NCBI RefSeq assembly: GCF_937871615.1
Contig: NZ_CALMPA010000045.1
Location: 124,001-188,000 of the forward strand
Origin: an uncultured Sphingomonas sp.
GTDB lineage: Bacteria > Pseudomonadota > Alphaproteobacteria > Sphingomonadales > Sphingomonadaceae
Length of the DNA stretch: 64,000 nucleotides
Direction of reading: 5' to 3'
The notes beneath the pieces are model-generated. The model ran no database searches and was not told the DNA's origin. It worked only from the letters and a program-made list of their open reading frames with translations. Both the position numbers and the translations under genes were made by a program. Positions 53,351 through 62,592 of the stretch are shown here, one piece after another (the first letter of the stretch is position 1; each line of letters opens with the position of its first letter).

Positions 53351-53917
53351 ATGAACGATAATCCTGTCCAGTTGATCGAGCCGGTGCGGCATGGCGATGC
53401 GCGTGGCTGGTTCACCGAATATTATACCGAGCGCCGCTTTGCCGAGCGCGGGATCGCCTGCCGGTTCGTGCAGGACAATCATTCGCTGTCGGTGCCCGCG
53501 CTCACCTTGCGGGGGCTGCATTTCCAGACGCCGCCGCACGGGCAGGACAAATTGGTGCGCTGCATCCGCGGGCGCATCCTCGATGTCGCGGTGGACGTGC
53601 GGCGCGGCTCGCCGACCTATGGCGAGCATGTCGCGGTGGAATTGTCGGCGGAGAACGGACGGCAGCTATTCGTGCCAATCGGCTTCGCGCACGGCTTCCT
53701 GACGCTGACCGACGATTGCGAGGTGACCTACAAGGTTTCCGGTTATTACGCGCCGGAATGCGATGGCGGTATCCGCTGGGACAGCGCGGGCATCGCCTGG
53801 CCGCTGCCGGCGGGCGCGCTGCCCGAGCTTTCGGCCAAGGACGCTGTGCTGCCGACGCTCGCCGGGTTCGACAGCCCCTTTCCTTACGATGGTCGCCCGC
53901 TGGCGCCGCTTGCCTGA
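53351..53917 (+). CDS. rfbC: dTDP-4-dehydrorhamnose 3,5-epimerase
   Basis: A 188-residue cupin-fold enzyme. RGWFTEYYTE, LRGLHFQTPP (the catalytic His) and VAVDVRRGSPTYG are RfbC signatures. It epimerises the dTDP-4-keto sugar on the way to dTDP-L-rhamnose. An earlier ATG at 53339 is possible. First gene of an rfbCBDA operon with gaps or overlaps of 10 bp or less. Confidence 0.95.
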   Translation: MNDNPVQLIEPVRHGDARGWFTEYYTERRFAERGIACRFVQDNHSLSVPALTLRGLHFQTPPHGQDKLVRCIRGRILDVAVDVRRGSPTYGEHVAVELSAENGRQLFVPIGFAHGFLTLTDDCEVTYKVSGYYAPECDGGIRWDSAGIAWPLPAGALPELSAKDAVLPTLAGFDSPFPYDGRPLAPLA

Positions 53918-53926
53918 GGTAGTTTG

Positions 53927-54979
53927 ATGCGCATCTTCGTTACCGGCGGGGCCGGGTTCATCGGCTCGGCGCTGGTCCGCCATCTGATCGCCAACACCGC
54001 GCATGAGGTGTTGAACTTCGACAAGCTGACCTATGCCGGCACGCTCTCCACCGTTGAGGAGGTGGCGACGAGCAGCCGCTATCGCTTCGTGCGCGGCGAT
54101 ATCTGCGATGCCGATGCGGTGCGCGCGGCGATCGCGGATTTCCGCCCCGATGTCATCACCCATCTCGCTGCCGAGAGCCATGTCGATCGCTCGATCGACG
54201 CGCCCGATGCCTTCATCCAGACCAACCTTGTCGGCACCTATGTGATGCTCGCCGAGGCGCGCGGCTATTGGCAGGGGCTGGACGACAAGGCGAAGGCAGC
54301 GTTCCGCTTCCACCATATCTCCACCGACGAGGTTTATGGCTCGCTTGGGCCGAGCGGGCTGTTCACCGAGGACACCTCCTACGATCCGCGCTCGCCCTAT
54401 TCCGCGTCGAAGGCGGGGAGCGACCATCTCGTCAGCGCCTGGGGGCATACGTTCGGGCTGCCGGTGCTCGTCACCAATTGCTCCAACAATTACGGGCCGT
54501 ATCACTTCCCGGAAAAGCTGATCCCGCTGATGATCGTGAAGGCGCTGGCGGGCGAAACGCTGCCGATCTACGGCACGGGCACCAACGTGCGCGACTGGCT
54601 CTATGTCGAGGATCACGTCCGCGCGTTGCAGGCGGTGTTCGAGCGCGGGGCGCCGGGGCGGACCTATAATGTCGGCGGCAATAACGAGAAGACCAACCTC
54701 GCGGTGGTCGAGACGGTGTGCGCGATCCTCGATGCCGAGCGCCCGCGCGCCGACGGCAAATCCTATGCCGCGCAGATCGGCTTCGTCGCCGACCGGCCGG
54801 GGCATGACGCGCGCTATGCGATCGACGCGCGCCGCATCCGCGACGAACTCGGCTGGGAACCCGCCGAGACGTTCGAGAGCGGGATCGCGAAAACGGTGCG
54901 CTGGTATCTCGCCAATGAGCCGTGGTGGCGCGCGCTGGTGGAGGCGAAGGCCGCCGAGCGGCGGGGCCTGGCGGCATGA
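53927..54979 (+). CDS. rfbB: dTDP-glucose 4,6-dehydratase
   Basis: A 350-residue extended SDR. The NAD motif is [31 protein letters not shown] and [11 protein letters not shown] are strongly conserved, and the Y-x3-K is in [12 protein letters not shown]. It makes dTDP-4-keto-6-deoxyglucose. GAGGT lies 7 nt before the ATG at 53927. The stop overlaps rfbD. Confidence 0.96.
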   Translation: MRIFVTGGAGFIGSALVRHLIANTAHEVLNFDKLTYAGTLSTVEEVATSSRYRFVRGDICDADAVRAAIADFRPDVITHLAAESHVDRSIDAPDAFIQTNLVGTYVMLAEARGYWQGLDDKAKAAFRFHHISTDEVYGSLGPSGLFTEDTSYDPRSPYSASKAGSDHLVSAWGHTFGLPVLVTNCSNNYGPYHFPEKLIPLMIVKALAGETLPIYGTGTNVRDWLYVEDHVRALQAVFERGAPGRTYNVGGNNEKTNLAVVETVCAILDAERPRADGKSYAAQIGFVADRPGHDARYAIDARRIRDELGWEPAETFESGIAKTVRWYLANEPWWRALVEAKAAERRGLAA

Positions 54980-55863
54980 GGGAAATCCTCGTCACCGGCG
55001 GCAACGGCCAGCTCGGCACCGAGCTGAAGCGTTATCCGTGGCCGGCGGGCTGGCGCGTCGTCGCGGTCGATATCGACGAACTCGATCTCACCGATACCGC
55101 CGCGATCGCCGCGATGGTCGCGTCGCGGCCATGGGCGGCGGTGATCTCGGGCGGGGCCTATACCGCGGTCGACAAGGCGGAGGAGGATGCGGTCACCGCC
55201 TGGGCGGTCAACGCGCTCGCGCCGGCGGCGTTCGCGCAAGCCTGCCGCACGGCGGATATCCCGCTTATCCATGTCTCGACCGATTATGTGTTCGACGGAT
55301 CGAAAGAGGGCCGCTGGGCGCCCGGCGACCCGACCGGGCCGCTCGGCGTCTATGGCGCATCGAAGCTCGGCGGCGATCTCGCGGTGGCGAGCGGCTGTCC
55401 GCGCCATGCGATCGTCCGCACCTCATGGGTGGTGAGCGCGCATGGCAACAACTTCGTCAAGACGATGCTGCGCGTCGGCGCCGAGCGCGACACGTTGCGC
55501 GTGGTGGACGACCAGCATGGCGCGCCGACCGCCGCCGCCGATCTCGCCGCCGTGGTCGCGAAGATCGCGCTCGCCATGGCCGATGACCGTTCAGCGCCCA
55601 CCGGCACGTTCCACTTCAGCAACGCCGGCGAGACGACGTGGTGCGGCTTCGCCCGCGCGATCTTCGCGCGCGCCGCACAGCGCGGCGGCCCCTCGCCCCT
55701 GGTCGAGGCGATCGCGACCAGCGATTACCCCACGCCCGCGCGCCGCCCGGCCAACTCGCGGCTCGACCACGCCGCGATCCGCACGGCTTACGGCATCGAA
55801 CCGCGCCCATGGCAGGACGCGCTCGACGACATTATCGACGAACTGATGGGAACGCAGAAGTGA
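54976..55863 (+). CDS. rfbD: dTDP-4-dehydrorhamnose reductase
   Basis: A 295-residue [19 protein letters not shown] binds [19 protein letters not shown] and [13 protein letters not shown] hold the catalytic Ser/Tyr/Lys. It performs the last step to dTDP-L-rhamnose. The ATG overlaps the rfbB stop (ATGA), fixing the start against the longer open frame. Its stop overlaps rfbA. Confidence 0.95.
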   Translation: MREILVTGGNGQLGTELKRYPWPAGWRVVAVDIDELDLTDTAAIAAMVASRPWAAVISGGAYTAVDKAEEDAVTAWAVNALAPAAFAQACRTADIPLIHVSTDYVFDGSKEGRWAPGDPTGPLGVYGASKLGGDLAVASGCPRHAIVRTSWVVSAHGNNFVKTMLRVGAERDTLRVVDDQHGAPTAAADLAAVVAKIALAMADDRSAPTGTFHFSNAGETTWCGFARAIFARAAQRGGPSPLVEAIATSDYPTPARRPANSRLDHAAIRTAYGIEPRPWQDALDDIIDELMGTQK

Positions 55864-56735
55864 AGGGCATCATCCTCGCCGGCGGTTCCGGCACGCGGCT
55901 GCATCCGGCGACGCTGGCGATCAACAAGCAGTTGCTGCCGGTTTATGACAAGCCGATGATCTATTATCCGCTGTCGGTGCTGATGATGGCCGGCATCCGC
56001 GATATCCTCATCATCTCCAGCCCCGAGTTCATCGACAATTATCGCCGCATGTTCGGCACCGGCGACGAATGGGGGATCGCCATCTCCTATGCCGAGCAGC
56101 CGCGCCCCGAGGGGCTCGCACAGGCATTCACGATCGGGCGCGAGTTCGTCGGCGATGATCGGGTCGCGCTGGTGCTGGGCGACAATATCTTCTTCGGCGC
56201 GCACCTCACCAACCTGCTGGCGAGCGCGGTGGCGCGCACCGAGGGCGCGACGGTGTTCAGCTATCGCGTCGAAGACCCCGAACGCTATGGCGTGGTCGAG
56301 CTGGACGGCGATGGCCGCGCGATCAGCCTGGAGGAAAAGCCCGCCGCGCCGAAATCGAACTGCGCGGTCACCGGGCTATACTTCTACGACAATCGCGTGC
56401 TCGATCTCGCGCGTGATCTGAAACCATCGGCGCGCGGCGAACTGGAGATCACCGATCTCAACCGGCTCTATATGGAGGCGGGCGACCTTTACGTCGAACA
56501 GATGGGCCGCGGCTATGCCTGGCTCGACACCGGCACCCACGACAGCCTGCTCGAAGCATCCGAGTTCGTTCGCACCATCCAGCACCGCCAGGGCATCCAG
56601 ATCGCCTGCCTGGAGGAAATCGCGTTCACCCAAGGCTTCATCTCCGCCGATCAGGCGCTCGCACGCGGCGAAGCCCTCGCCAAAACCAACTACGGTCGCG
56701 CGATCATCAATGCCGTGCGGGAACGCGCCACCTAA
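55860..56735 (+). CDS. rfbA: Glucose-1-phosphate thymidylyltransferase
   Basis: A 291-residue nucleotidyltransferase. [20 protein letters not shown] binds nucleotide; [28 protein letters not shown] and [18 protein letters not shown] are RfbA signatures. It makes dTDP-glucose, the first rhamnose precursor, and is typically feedback-inhibited by dTDP-rhamnose. The GTG start overlaps the rfbD stop. The last gene of the operon, it runs 4 bp into the convergent TetR gene. Confidence 0.95.
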   Translation: MKGIILAGGSGTRLHPATLAINKQLLPVYDKPMIYYPLSVLMMAGIRDILIISSPEFIDNYRRMFGTGDEWGIAISYAEQPRPEGLAQAFTIGREFVGDDRVALVLGDNIFFGAHLTNLLASAVARTEGATVFSYRVEDPERYGVVELDGDGRAISLEEKPAAPKSNCAVTGLYFYDNRVLDLARDLKPSARGELEITDLNRLYMEAGDLYVEQMGRGYAWLDTGTHDSLLEASEFVRTIQHRQGIQIACLEEIAFTQGFISADQALARGEALAKTNYGRAIINAVRERAT

Positions 56736-57319
56736 CGGCTGACCCACCCGCCAACGTCGATCACCCGGTCGATCATGGCGTCGTCCACCTCCACCTGACC
56801 ATCGAGCATCAGCATCGCGAGGCCATGCGCCAGCGACCAGGCGCGCAGCGCGAAGGCCGTCGGGTCGGTTCCCTCGGGCGCCAACGCGACGGCGGCGGCA
56901 CGAAGCATCGCCATCGCGTCATCCTCCTTCTCGTCCATCCCCTGCGATGCGGGATGCGCGAAGACGAGCCGGAACAACCCCGGATTATCGCGCGCGAAAC
57001 GGACATAGGCGGCGCCCGTCGCCCCGAACCCCGCCGCGCCGCCGCCAGCCCGTTCGGAGGCCGCGCGCTGCGCCGCCGCCAGCCGCTCCAACGCCTCGCG
57101 CGCCAGCGCGGCCATCAACGCCGCCTTGTCCGGAAAATGGCGATAGACCGCCGTTGCGCTCACCCCCACTCGGCGCGCGAGTTCGCGCAACGAAAGATCG
57201 TCTGCGCCCTGTTCCTCGATCAGCCCCAGCCCGGCGGTTATCAGCGCCGCGCGCAAATCCCCGTGATGATATGTCCTTGCCACCTCCGGCAGATAGCCCG
57301 CCCGATCCGCCGCCCGCAA
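56732..57319 (-). CDS. TetR/AcrR-family regulator next to the carotenoid oxygenase
   Basis: A 195-residue repressor-type protein. Residues 15-65 form the TetR helix-turn-helix ([22 protein letters not shown]), with the ligand-binding domain after it, including the [17 protein letters not shown] pattern of the TetR_C_33-like group. The TTG start at 57317-57319 is taken from the open frame; GTG at 57281-57283 is an alternative. It is divergent from the carotenoid oxygenase gene, whose promoter holds a perfect dyad, so it most likely represses that gene. Confidence 0.88.
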   Translation of the reverse strand: MRAADRAGYLPEVARTYHHGDLRAALITAGLGLIEEQGADDLSLRELARRVGVSATAVYRHFPDKAALMAALAREALERLAAAQRAASERAGGGAAGFGATGAAYVRFARDNPGLFRLVFAHPASQGMDEKEDDAMAMLRAAAVALAPEGTDPTAFALRAWSLAHGLAMLMLDGQVEVDDAMIDRVIDVGGWVSR

Positions 57320-57327
57320 GACCCATG

Positions 57328-57355
57328 TTGACAGCGATCACATAAAGGTTATGTT
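57328..57355 (+). promoter_or_regulatory. Promoter with embedded TetR-type operator
   Basis: TTGACA at 57328-57333 is a perfect -35 element, and TATGTT at 57350-57355 is a fair -10 at a 16-bp spacing. The perfect dyad ACATAA-AGG-TTATGT (57340-57354) fills the spacer and overlaps the -10. Bound repressor would block polymerase at the carotenoid oxygenase promoter. Confidence 0.7.
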
Positions 57356-57381
57356 TACGCCGAACACATTGGAGACTCGTC

Positions 57382-58821
57382 ATGGCCGGAACCGTCGAAA
57401 CCGCGATCCGCTCGGTCGTCGCCAAAGGCGTCGGGATCGTTGCGGACTTCAATCGCAAGCATCTGCCGCAAACCGATCACCCATTCCTGACCGGCATCCA
57501 CCAGCCGCTGACCGGCGAAATGACGTTGGTTGATCTGCCGGTGACCGGCACGATCCCCACCGCGCTGGACGGGCGCTATCTGCGCATCGGGCCTAACCCG
57601 GTGGCGCCCGATCCGGCGGGCTATCACTGGTTCACGGGTGACGGCATGGTTCACGGCATCGCGCTGGGCGACGGCAAGGCGCTATGGTATCGCAATCGCT
57701 GGATACGCTCCCGCGCGGTGGCCGAGGCGCTGGGTGAAACCCCCGCCCCCGGCCCGCGCAACGGCGGCTTCGACACGGTGAACACCAATGTCATCGACAT
57801 CGCGGGCCGCACCTGGGCGCTGGTCGAAGCCGGCAGCTATCCGGTGGAACTGAACGAAACGCTGGACGAACAGACCTATAACCCCTTCGACGGCACGCTG
57901 GAGGGATCGTTCACCGCCCACCCGCATCGCGATCCACTGACCGGCGAGCATCACGCCATCGCCTATGAAGCGACCGATCCGAACACGATCCGCCACATCG
58001 TGCTCTCGCCTGAGGGCAAGGTGATCCGCGAACTGCCGATCGCGGTGAAACACGGCCCGTCGATCCATGATTGCGCGATCACCGCGCGTTATGCCGTGAT
58101 CCTCGATCTGCCCGTCACCTTCTCGATGAAGGCGCTGATCGGCGGGCACCGTTTCCCCTACGCCTGGAACCCGGAGCATCACGCCCGCGTCGGCCTGTTG
58201 CCGCGAAATGGCGCGGCGGAAGATGTCATCTGGTGTGCTGTGGACCCGGCATATGTTTTCCACGTCGCCAATGCGTATGACGCGCCGGACGGCAGCGTGG
58301 TGATGGATGTCTGCGCCTATCAGACGATGTTCGCGGAGGGGACGGGCGGGCCGAACGGGCGCAATATGGGCCTGGAACGCTGGACTATCGACCCGATCGC
58401 CGGAACGGTGAGGCGCCGCACGATCGACGCCAGCCCGCAGGAATTCCCCCGCCCGGACGAGCGCCGGTTCGGCCAGCCCTATCGCTATGCCTATACGATC
58501 GCGCTGCCCGAAAGTGATGGTGAGCAGTTCCTCGGCGCGACGCGGCTATACAAGCATGATCTCGCAACCGGCGCGCGCGAGACGCATGAGTTCGGTGCCG
58601 GGCGCTATCCTGGCGAGTTCGTCTTCGTTCCCGCCCATGCCGATGCGGCGGAGGACGAGGGCTGGCTGATCGGGCTGGTGATTGATCTGCCCAATGAGAC
58701 GACCGATCTTGCGATCATCGACGCGCGCGATTTCGCGGGCGCGCCGATCGCCAGCGTGCGCGTGCCACACCGCATCCCACCGGGCTTCCACGGCAACTGG
58801 CTACCCGAGCAGCGGGGCTAA
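57382..58821 (+). CDS. Carotenoid oxygenase-family protein
   Basis: A 479-residue non-haem iron dioxygenase of the RPE65/CCD/lignostilbene family. The four iron ligands can be placed: H180 in FTAHPH, H229 in [10 protein letters not shown]294 in FHVANAY and H470 in PGFHGNW near the C-terminus. It cleaves a double bond in a carotenoid, apocarotenal or stilbene. Sphingomonads are known for both carotenoids and lignostilbene degradation, so either substrate class is possible. GGAG precedes the ATG. Its promoter holds a TetR-type dyad. Confidence 0.93.
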   Translation: MAGTVETAIRSVVAKGVGIVADFNRKHLPQTDHPFLTGIHQPLTGEMTLVDLPVTGTIPTALDGRYLRIGPNPVAPDPAGYHWFTGDGMVHGIALGDGKALWYRNRWIRSRAVAEALGETPAPGPRNGGFDTVNTNVIDIAGRTWALVEAGSYPVELNETLDEQTYNPFDGTLEGSFTAHPHRDPLTGEHHAIAYEATDPNTIRHIVLSPEGKVIRELPIAVKHGPSIHDCAITARYAVILDLPVTFSMKALIGGHRFPYAWNPEHHARVGLLPRNGAAEDVIWCAVDPAYVFHVANAYDAPDGSVVMDVCAYQTMFAEGTGGPNGRNMGLERWTIDPIAGTVRRRTIDASPQEFPRPDERRFGQPYRYAYTIALPESDGEQFLGATRLYKHDLATGARETHEFGAGRYPGEFVFVPAHADAAEDEGWLIGLVIDLPNETTDLAIIDARDFAGAPIASVRVPHRIPPGFHGNWLPEQRG

Positions 58822-58832
58822 ATCCAAAGACC

Positions 58833-58930
58833 CCGTCATTCCCGCGCAGGCGGGAATCCAGATGCGCTACCGTTCCGACGCTATCGAAATGGCCGGTGCG
58901 AATGGATTCCCGCCTGCGCGGGAATGACGG
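58833..58930. repeat. Pair of 28-bp perfect inverted repeats (REP/MITE-like)
   Basis: The arms at 58833-58860 and 58903-58930 are exact reverse complements; each carries GTCATTCCCGCGCAGGCGGG, a motif common in dispersed bacterial REP elements. A 42-nt spacer separates them. The whole unit of 98 bp has no coding capacity and could form a long hairpin in RNA, and may end carotenoid oxygenase transcripts. Confidence 0.85.
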
Positions 58931-59026
58931 AGGAATGGGATCGCGAAGGAAGCATCCCCCACTCATGAGCTTCACAGCGCGGTTGATCCGGTCCATGCGC
59001 GTTTCCTCGCACGAGGAGGAACGCGC

Positions 59027-59806
59027 ATGGATCTCGGACTCAACGGCAGGACGGCGATCGTCTGCGCCTCCAGCCACGGCCTTGGCCGCGCCTGTGCGAC
59101 AGAACTGGCGCGCGCCGGGTGTGGGCTGGTGCTCAACGGGCGCGAGGCGGCAGCGCTGGAGGCTGCCGCGCAGGCGATCCGCGATGAAACCGGCGCTCAG
59201 GTAGCGGCGATCGCGGGCGATATCGCGGACGCCGGGGTGCAGCGCGCGCTGATCTCCGCCGCGCCGACCGTCGACATCCTCATCAACAACAACGGCGGCC
59301 CGCCGCTGCGCGATTTCCGCCAGTTGGACGGCGAAGCGATCCACGCCGGGCTGGATGCCAATATGGTCACCCCGATCCGCATGGTGCAGCAGGTGATCGA
59401 CGGCATGGTCGAGCGCGGGTTCGGGCGGATCGTGTGCATCACCTCCGCCTCGGTGAAGGCCCCCACCCCCGGCCTCGATCTGTCGAGCGGCGCGCGGATC
59501 GGGCTCACGGGCTTCCTCGCCGGGGTGGCGAGGCAGGTCGCCGCCTCGGGCGTGACGATCAACTTCCTGCTCCCCGGCCTGTTCGCGACACGCCGGCTGG
59601 AAGGCGTCCACCGCTTCGCCGCGCAGGCCGCCGGGATCGAGACGGACGAAGCCGAGCGCCGCAACCGCGAGCGCATTCCCGCACGCCGCTTTGGCGATCC
59701 GGCGGAATTCGGCGCGGCCTGCGCCTTCCTCTGCTCGCAACAGGCGGGATATATCACCGGGCAAAGCCTGTTGATCGACGGCGGCAGCTACGCCGGCATC
59801 ATGTAA
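59027..59806 (+). CDS. SDR-family protein lacking the usual catalytic Tyr-Lys pair
   Basis: A 259-residue short-chain dehydrogenase. The cofactor loop reads CASSHGLGRACATEL, and NNNGGPP follows at about residue 87. S140 is present, but the expected Y-x3-K at 153-157 reads S-S-G-A-R. This belongs to an SDR branch annotated loosely as 3-oxoacyl reductases. The Rossmann fold is intact, but the mechanism must differ or activity be lost. GGAGGA stands 7 nt before the ATG. Confidence 0.88.
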   Translation: MDLGLNGRTAIVCASSHGLGRACATELARAGCGLVLNGREAAALEAAAQAIRDETGAQVAAIAGDIADAGVQRALISAAPTVDILINNNGGPPLRDFRQLDGEAIHAGLDANMVTPIRMVQQVIDGMVERGFGRIVCITSASVKAPTPGLDLSSGARIGLTGFLAGVARQVAASGVTINFLLPGLFATRRLEGVHRFAAQAAGIETDEAERRNRERIPARRFGDPAEFGAACAFLCSQQAGYITGQSLLIDGGSYAGIM

Positions 59807-59902
59807 ACCGGGCGGCGCTGGCGCACCCAAAGCTTTCCTTCGTTGCATCGCGGCGCTATCGCCCCCAGCTTGATTGCTCCTAGTATCGACGGAAAGTGTG
59901 CC

Positions 59903-61276
59903 ATGGCCGCCAATTGGGCCCCCGATAGCTGGACCGCGCATGAGGCGCGCCAGCTTCCCGACTATCCGGACGCCGCCGCGCTGAACGCGGCGACCGACCA
60001 GCTCGGCAGCTATCCGCCGCTGGTGTTTGCGGGCGAGGCGCGCAATCTCACCGCCGATCTGGCGCATGTCGCGGCGGGCAAGGCCTTTTTGCTGCAAGGC
60101 GGCGATTGCGCCGAAAGCTTCGCGGAGTTTCACCCGAACAACATCCGCGACACGTTCCGCGTGATCCTGCAGATGGCGGTGGTGCTCACCTTCGCCTCCA
60201 AGCTGCCGGTGGTGAAGGTCGGGCGCATGGCCGGCCAGTTCGCCAAGCCGCGCTCGGCGGCGACCGAGACGATCGGCGGCGTGGAACTGCCGAGCTACCG
60301 CGGCGACAACGTCAACGATATCGCCTTCACCCCCGAAGCGCGCATTCCCGATCCGGCGCGCATGGTGCGCGGCTACAATCAGTCCGCCGCGACGCTCAAT
60401 CTGCTGCGCGCCTTCGCCAGCGGCGGCTATGCCAATCTGCACCAGGTGCATCGCTGGACGCATGATTTCATGGGCCGTTCGCCCTGGGCCGCGAAATATG
60501 CCGAGACGGCGGATCGCATCGGCGAGGCGCTGGAGTTCATGGCGGCGTGCGGGATCGACCCGGAAACCGTGCCGCAGCTCGCCCAGACGCAATTCTACAC
60601 CAGCCATGAGGCGCTGCTGCTCCCTTATGAGCAGGCGCTGACGCGGCAGGATTCGCTGACCGGCGACTGGTATGACACCAGCGCGCACATGCTGTGGATC
60701 GGCGATCGGACGCGTTTCGAGGGATCGGCGCATGTCGAATTCCTGCGCGGCGTGGGCAATCCGATCGGCGTGAAATGCGGCCCGAGCCTTGAGCCGGATG
60801 AGCTGCTGCGGCTGCTTGATCTGCTCAATCCCGCGCGGACGGCGGGGCGGATCACGCTCATCACCCGCTATGGCCATGACAAGATCGAAGCCGCCTTCCC
60901 CCGTCTGCTCCGCGCAGTCACGCGTGAGGGGCATCCGGTGGTGTGGAGCTGCGATCCGATGCACGGCAACGTCGTGAAGGCCGCCAACGGCTACAAGACG
61001 CGCCCGTTCGAGCGCATCCTCGCCGAAGTGCGCGGCTTCTTCGCCGTCCACCGCGCAGAGGGCACGCACGCCGGCGGCATCCATGCGGAAATGACCGGGC
61101 AGAATGTCACCGAATGCACCGGCGGCGCGATCGACGTGACGGAGCAGACGCTGGCCGATCGCTATCACACGCATTGCGATCCGCGCCTGAACGCCGGCCA
61201 GAGCCTCGAACTCGCGTTCCTGCTGGCGGAGATGCTGAACGAGGAAATGGCGGAGCGACGCAAAGCAGCAGCTTGA
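59903..61276 (+). CDS. 3-deoxy-7-phosphoheptulonate synthase, class II
   Basis: A 457-residue plant/actinobacterial-type DAHP synthase. [41 protein letters not shown] and [17 protein letters not shown] are invariant class II stretches, with metal ligands Cys, His, Glu and Asp. It condenses phosphoenolpyruvate and erythrose 4-phosphate, the first step to aromatic amino acids. The start at ATG 59903 fits the family. It is 45 bp upstream of tRNA-Glu. Confidence 0.95.
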   Translation: MAANWAPDSWTAHEARQLPDYPDAAALNAATDQLGSYPPLVFAGEARNLTADLAHVAAGKAFLLQGGDCAESFAEFHPNNIRDTFRVILQMAVVLTFASKLPVVKVGRMAGQFAKPRSAATETIGGVELPSYRGDNVNDIAFTPEARIPDPARMVRGYNQSAATLNLLRAFASGGYANLHQVHRWTHDFMGRSPWAAKYAETADRIGEALEFMAACGIDPETVPQLAQTQFYTSHEALLLPYEQALTRQDSLTGDWYDTSAHMLWIGDRTRFEGSAHVEFLRGVGNPIGVKCGPSLEPDELLRLLDLLNPARTAGRITLITRYGHDKIEAAFPRLLRAVTREGHPVVWSCDPMHGNVVKAANGYKTRPFERILAEVRGFFAVHRAEGTHAGGIHAEMTGQNVTECTGGAIDVTEQTLADRYHTHCDPRLNAGQSLELAFLLAEMLNEEMAERRKAAA

Positions 61277-61321
61277 CGCGGGCGGCGGCGGGCCTTAAGC
61301 GCCCGCCTCCACCTGCAAGAT

Positions 61322-61397
61322 GGCCCCTTCGTCTAGCGGTCTAGGACGTCGCCCTCTCACGGCGAAAACACGGGTTCGAGTCCCGTAGGGGTCACCA
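61322..61397 (+). tRNA. tRNA-Glu (anticodon CTC)
   Basis: A 76-nt cloverleaf with an acceptor stem GGCCCCT/AGGGGTC (one G-U), D-loop GTCTAGCGGTCTAGGAC, anticodon stem TCGCC/GGCGA with loop CTCTCAC (anticodon CTC), T-arm ACGGG TTCGAGT CCCGT, discriminator A, and an encoded 3' CCA. It closely resembles E. coli tRNA-Glu. Confidence 0.97.
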
Positions 61398-61497
61398 TGG
61401 GATTGCAGGCGCGGGAACCCTCAAGCCCTTTCAACGTATCGCGGTTCGGCAGGCTGCCTCCCACCTTTCCCAGCTCCGTCGCCGCCATTGCCGCCCC

Positions 61498-62322
61498 TCA
61501 GCGCGGTGGGGATATGAACGGCGCGTAGGTGCGCTGGTTCACGGGCAGGAAGCGCGTGGTACCTGCCGTTTCCGACCAGCCTTTCGAAAGGGCGATCGCA
61601 ACATCGCGGCTCTCGGCATTATATCGGACCAGCGCGGCTGCGACCCGGTTGCAGCTGATGCGGGGAGAGCGGACACATAGCACCGGGCCGGGCGGCAACG
61701 GCTCGGAACGCCATAGTTCCACCACCCGCGCCGCCTGATCCGCCTTTTCAGCCCGCAGCGTTCGCCAGGGCGTTTCCGCGAGCGCCGCGACATCGCTTTC
61801 CCCGGTCAACAGGCGCGCGAGCGCCGCATCATGCGTGCCCGCCTGTTCGATCGAGCGGAAGGCCGCGCGGTCAATCCCGGCGTGGCGCAATGCCGCCGCC
61901 TGCACCAGCGCGCCCGAGGTGGAGCCGGGCAGAACCTCGGCATAGCGCAGCGTCGTCACGCGATCGCGCAGATCGGCGGGGGTTCTGGCCCCGGTTTCCC
62001 GCCGTGCGAGCAGGACACCCCGATAACGATCGAGCGTGGCGGCAGGCACGTCGGGGACAGCGATCGCCCGGACAGCGCGCGTGCGCGAAGCCTCGATGAA
62101 GGCGGCGAGGTTGGTCACCGCCACATCCACATGGCCTTCGCGCACGGCGGCGGCCAATGCCTCGGGCGAGGGATATAAGGTGATGTCAGCCGCCTGCCCC
62201 GTGACGCGCTCGACCAGTTGCGCGAGCGGGGCGAGCGCCTGCGTCCGGTCATAAGCGGGATAGGCATAGGTCGCGACATGCAGCGGCGCGGCAGCCGCCA
62301 GTAATGCTGACAGGGCGATCAA
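61498..62322 (-). CDS. PhnD-like periplasmic phosphate/phosphonate-binding protein (orphan)
   Basis: A 274-residue exported protein with a short signal peptide (MIALSALLAAAAPLHVATYA) and a type 2 periplasmic-binding fold. ALAPLAQLVERVTGQAADIT, the VDVAVTNLAAF region and PGSTSGALVQAAALRHAGI match the PhnD family, which binds phosphonates or phosphite for ABC import. No ATPase or permease gene is next to it. It may serve a distant transporter or act as a sensor input. Confidence 0.82.
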   Translation of the reverse strand: MIALSALLAAAAPLHVATYAYPAYDRTQALAPLAQLVERVTGQAADITLYPSPEALAAAVREGHVDVAVTNLAAFIEASRTRAVRAIAVPDVPAATLDRYRGVLLARRETGARTPADLRDRVTTLRYAEVLPGSTSGALVQAAALRHAGIDRAAFRSIEQAGTHDAALARLLTGESDVAALAETPWRTLRAEKADQAARVVELWRSEPLPPGPVLCVRSPRISCNRVAAALVRYNAESRDVAIALSKGWSETAGTTRFLPVNQRTYAPFISPPR

Positions 62323-62592
62323 ATCTTCATGCTCCCCTCATTAAACCTGCCGAACAAGCGCGGCGACGGGGCACATGTCCAGCGCTTTCCTCATCCGCCC
62401 GCGCGCGCATTGTGCGGAGAAGCCCGCCATCTGACACGTAGAAGCAGCACGAATCCCGTTTTGGGAGCCAACCCGCGCCGCAAAGCATTTGGACCTTCGA
62501 ACGATCTTGCGTTCGCGCGCCGGGAAGCCGATCCTCGCATTTCCAGCGGGCGATTTCCGGCACGGGAAATAGGCAGGCAGCAGGAGAGCGAT

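Noticed and set aside
62341-62592. A gene in the 252-bp gap before the EF-G-like gene
   Set aside because: Open frames here on both strands lack a plausible start, ribosome site or any protein-like pattern. It probably only holds the promoter of the EF-G-like gene.
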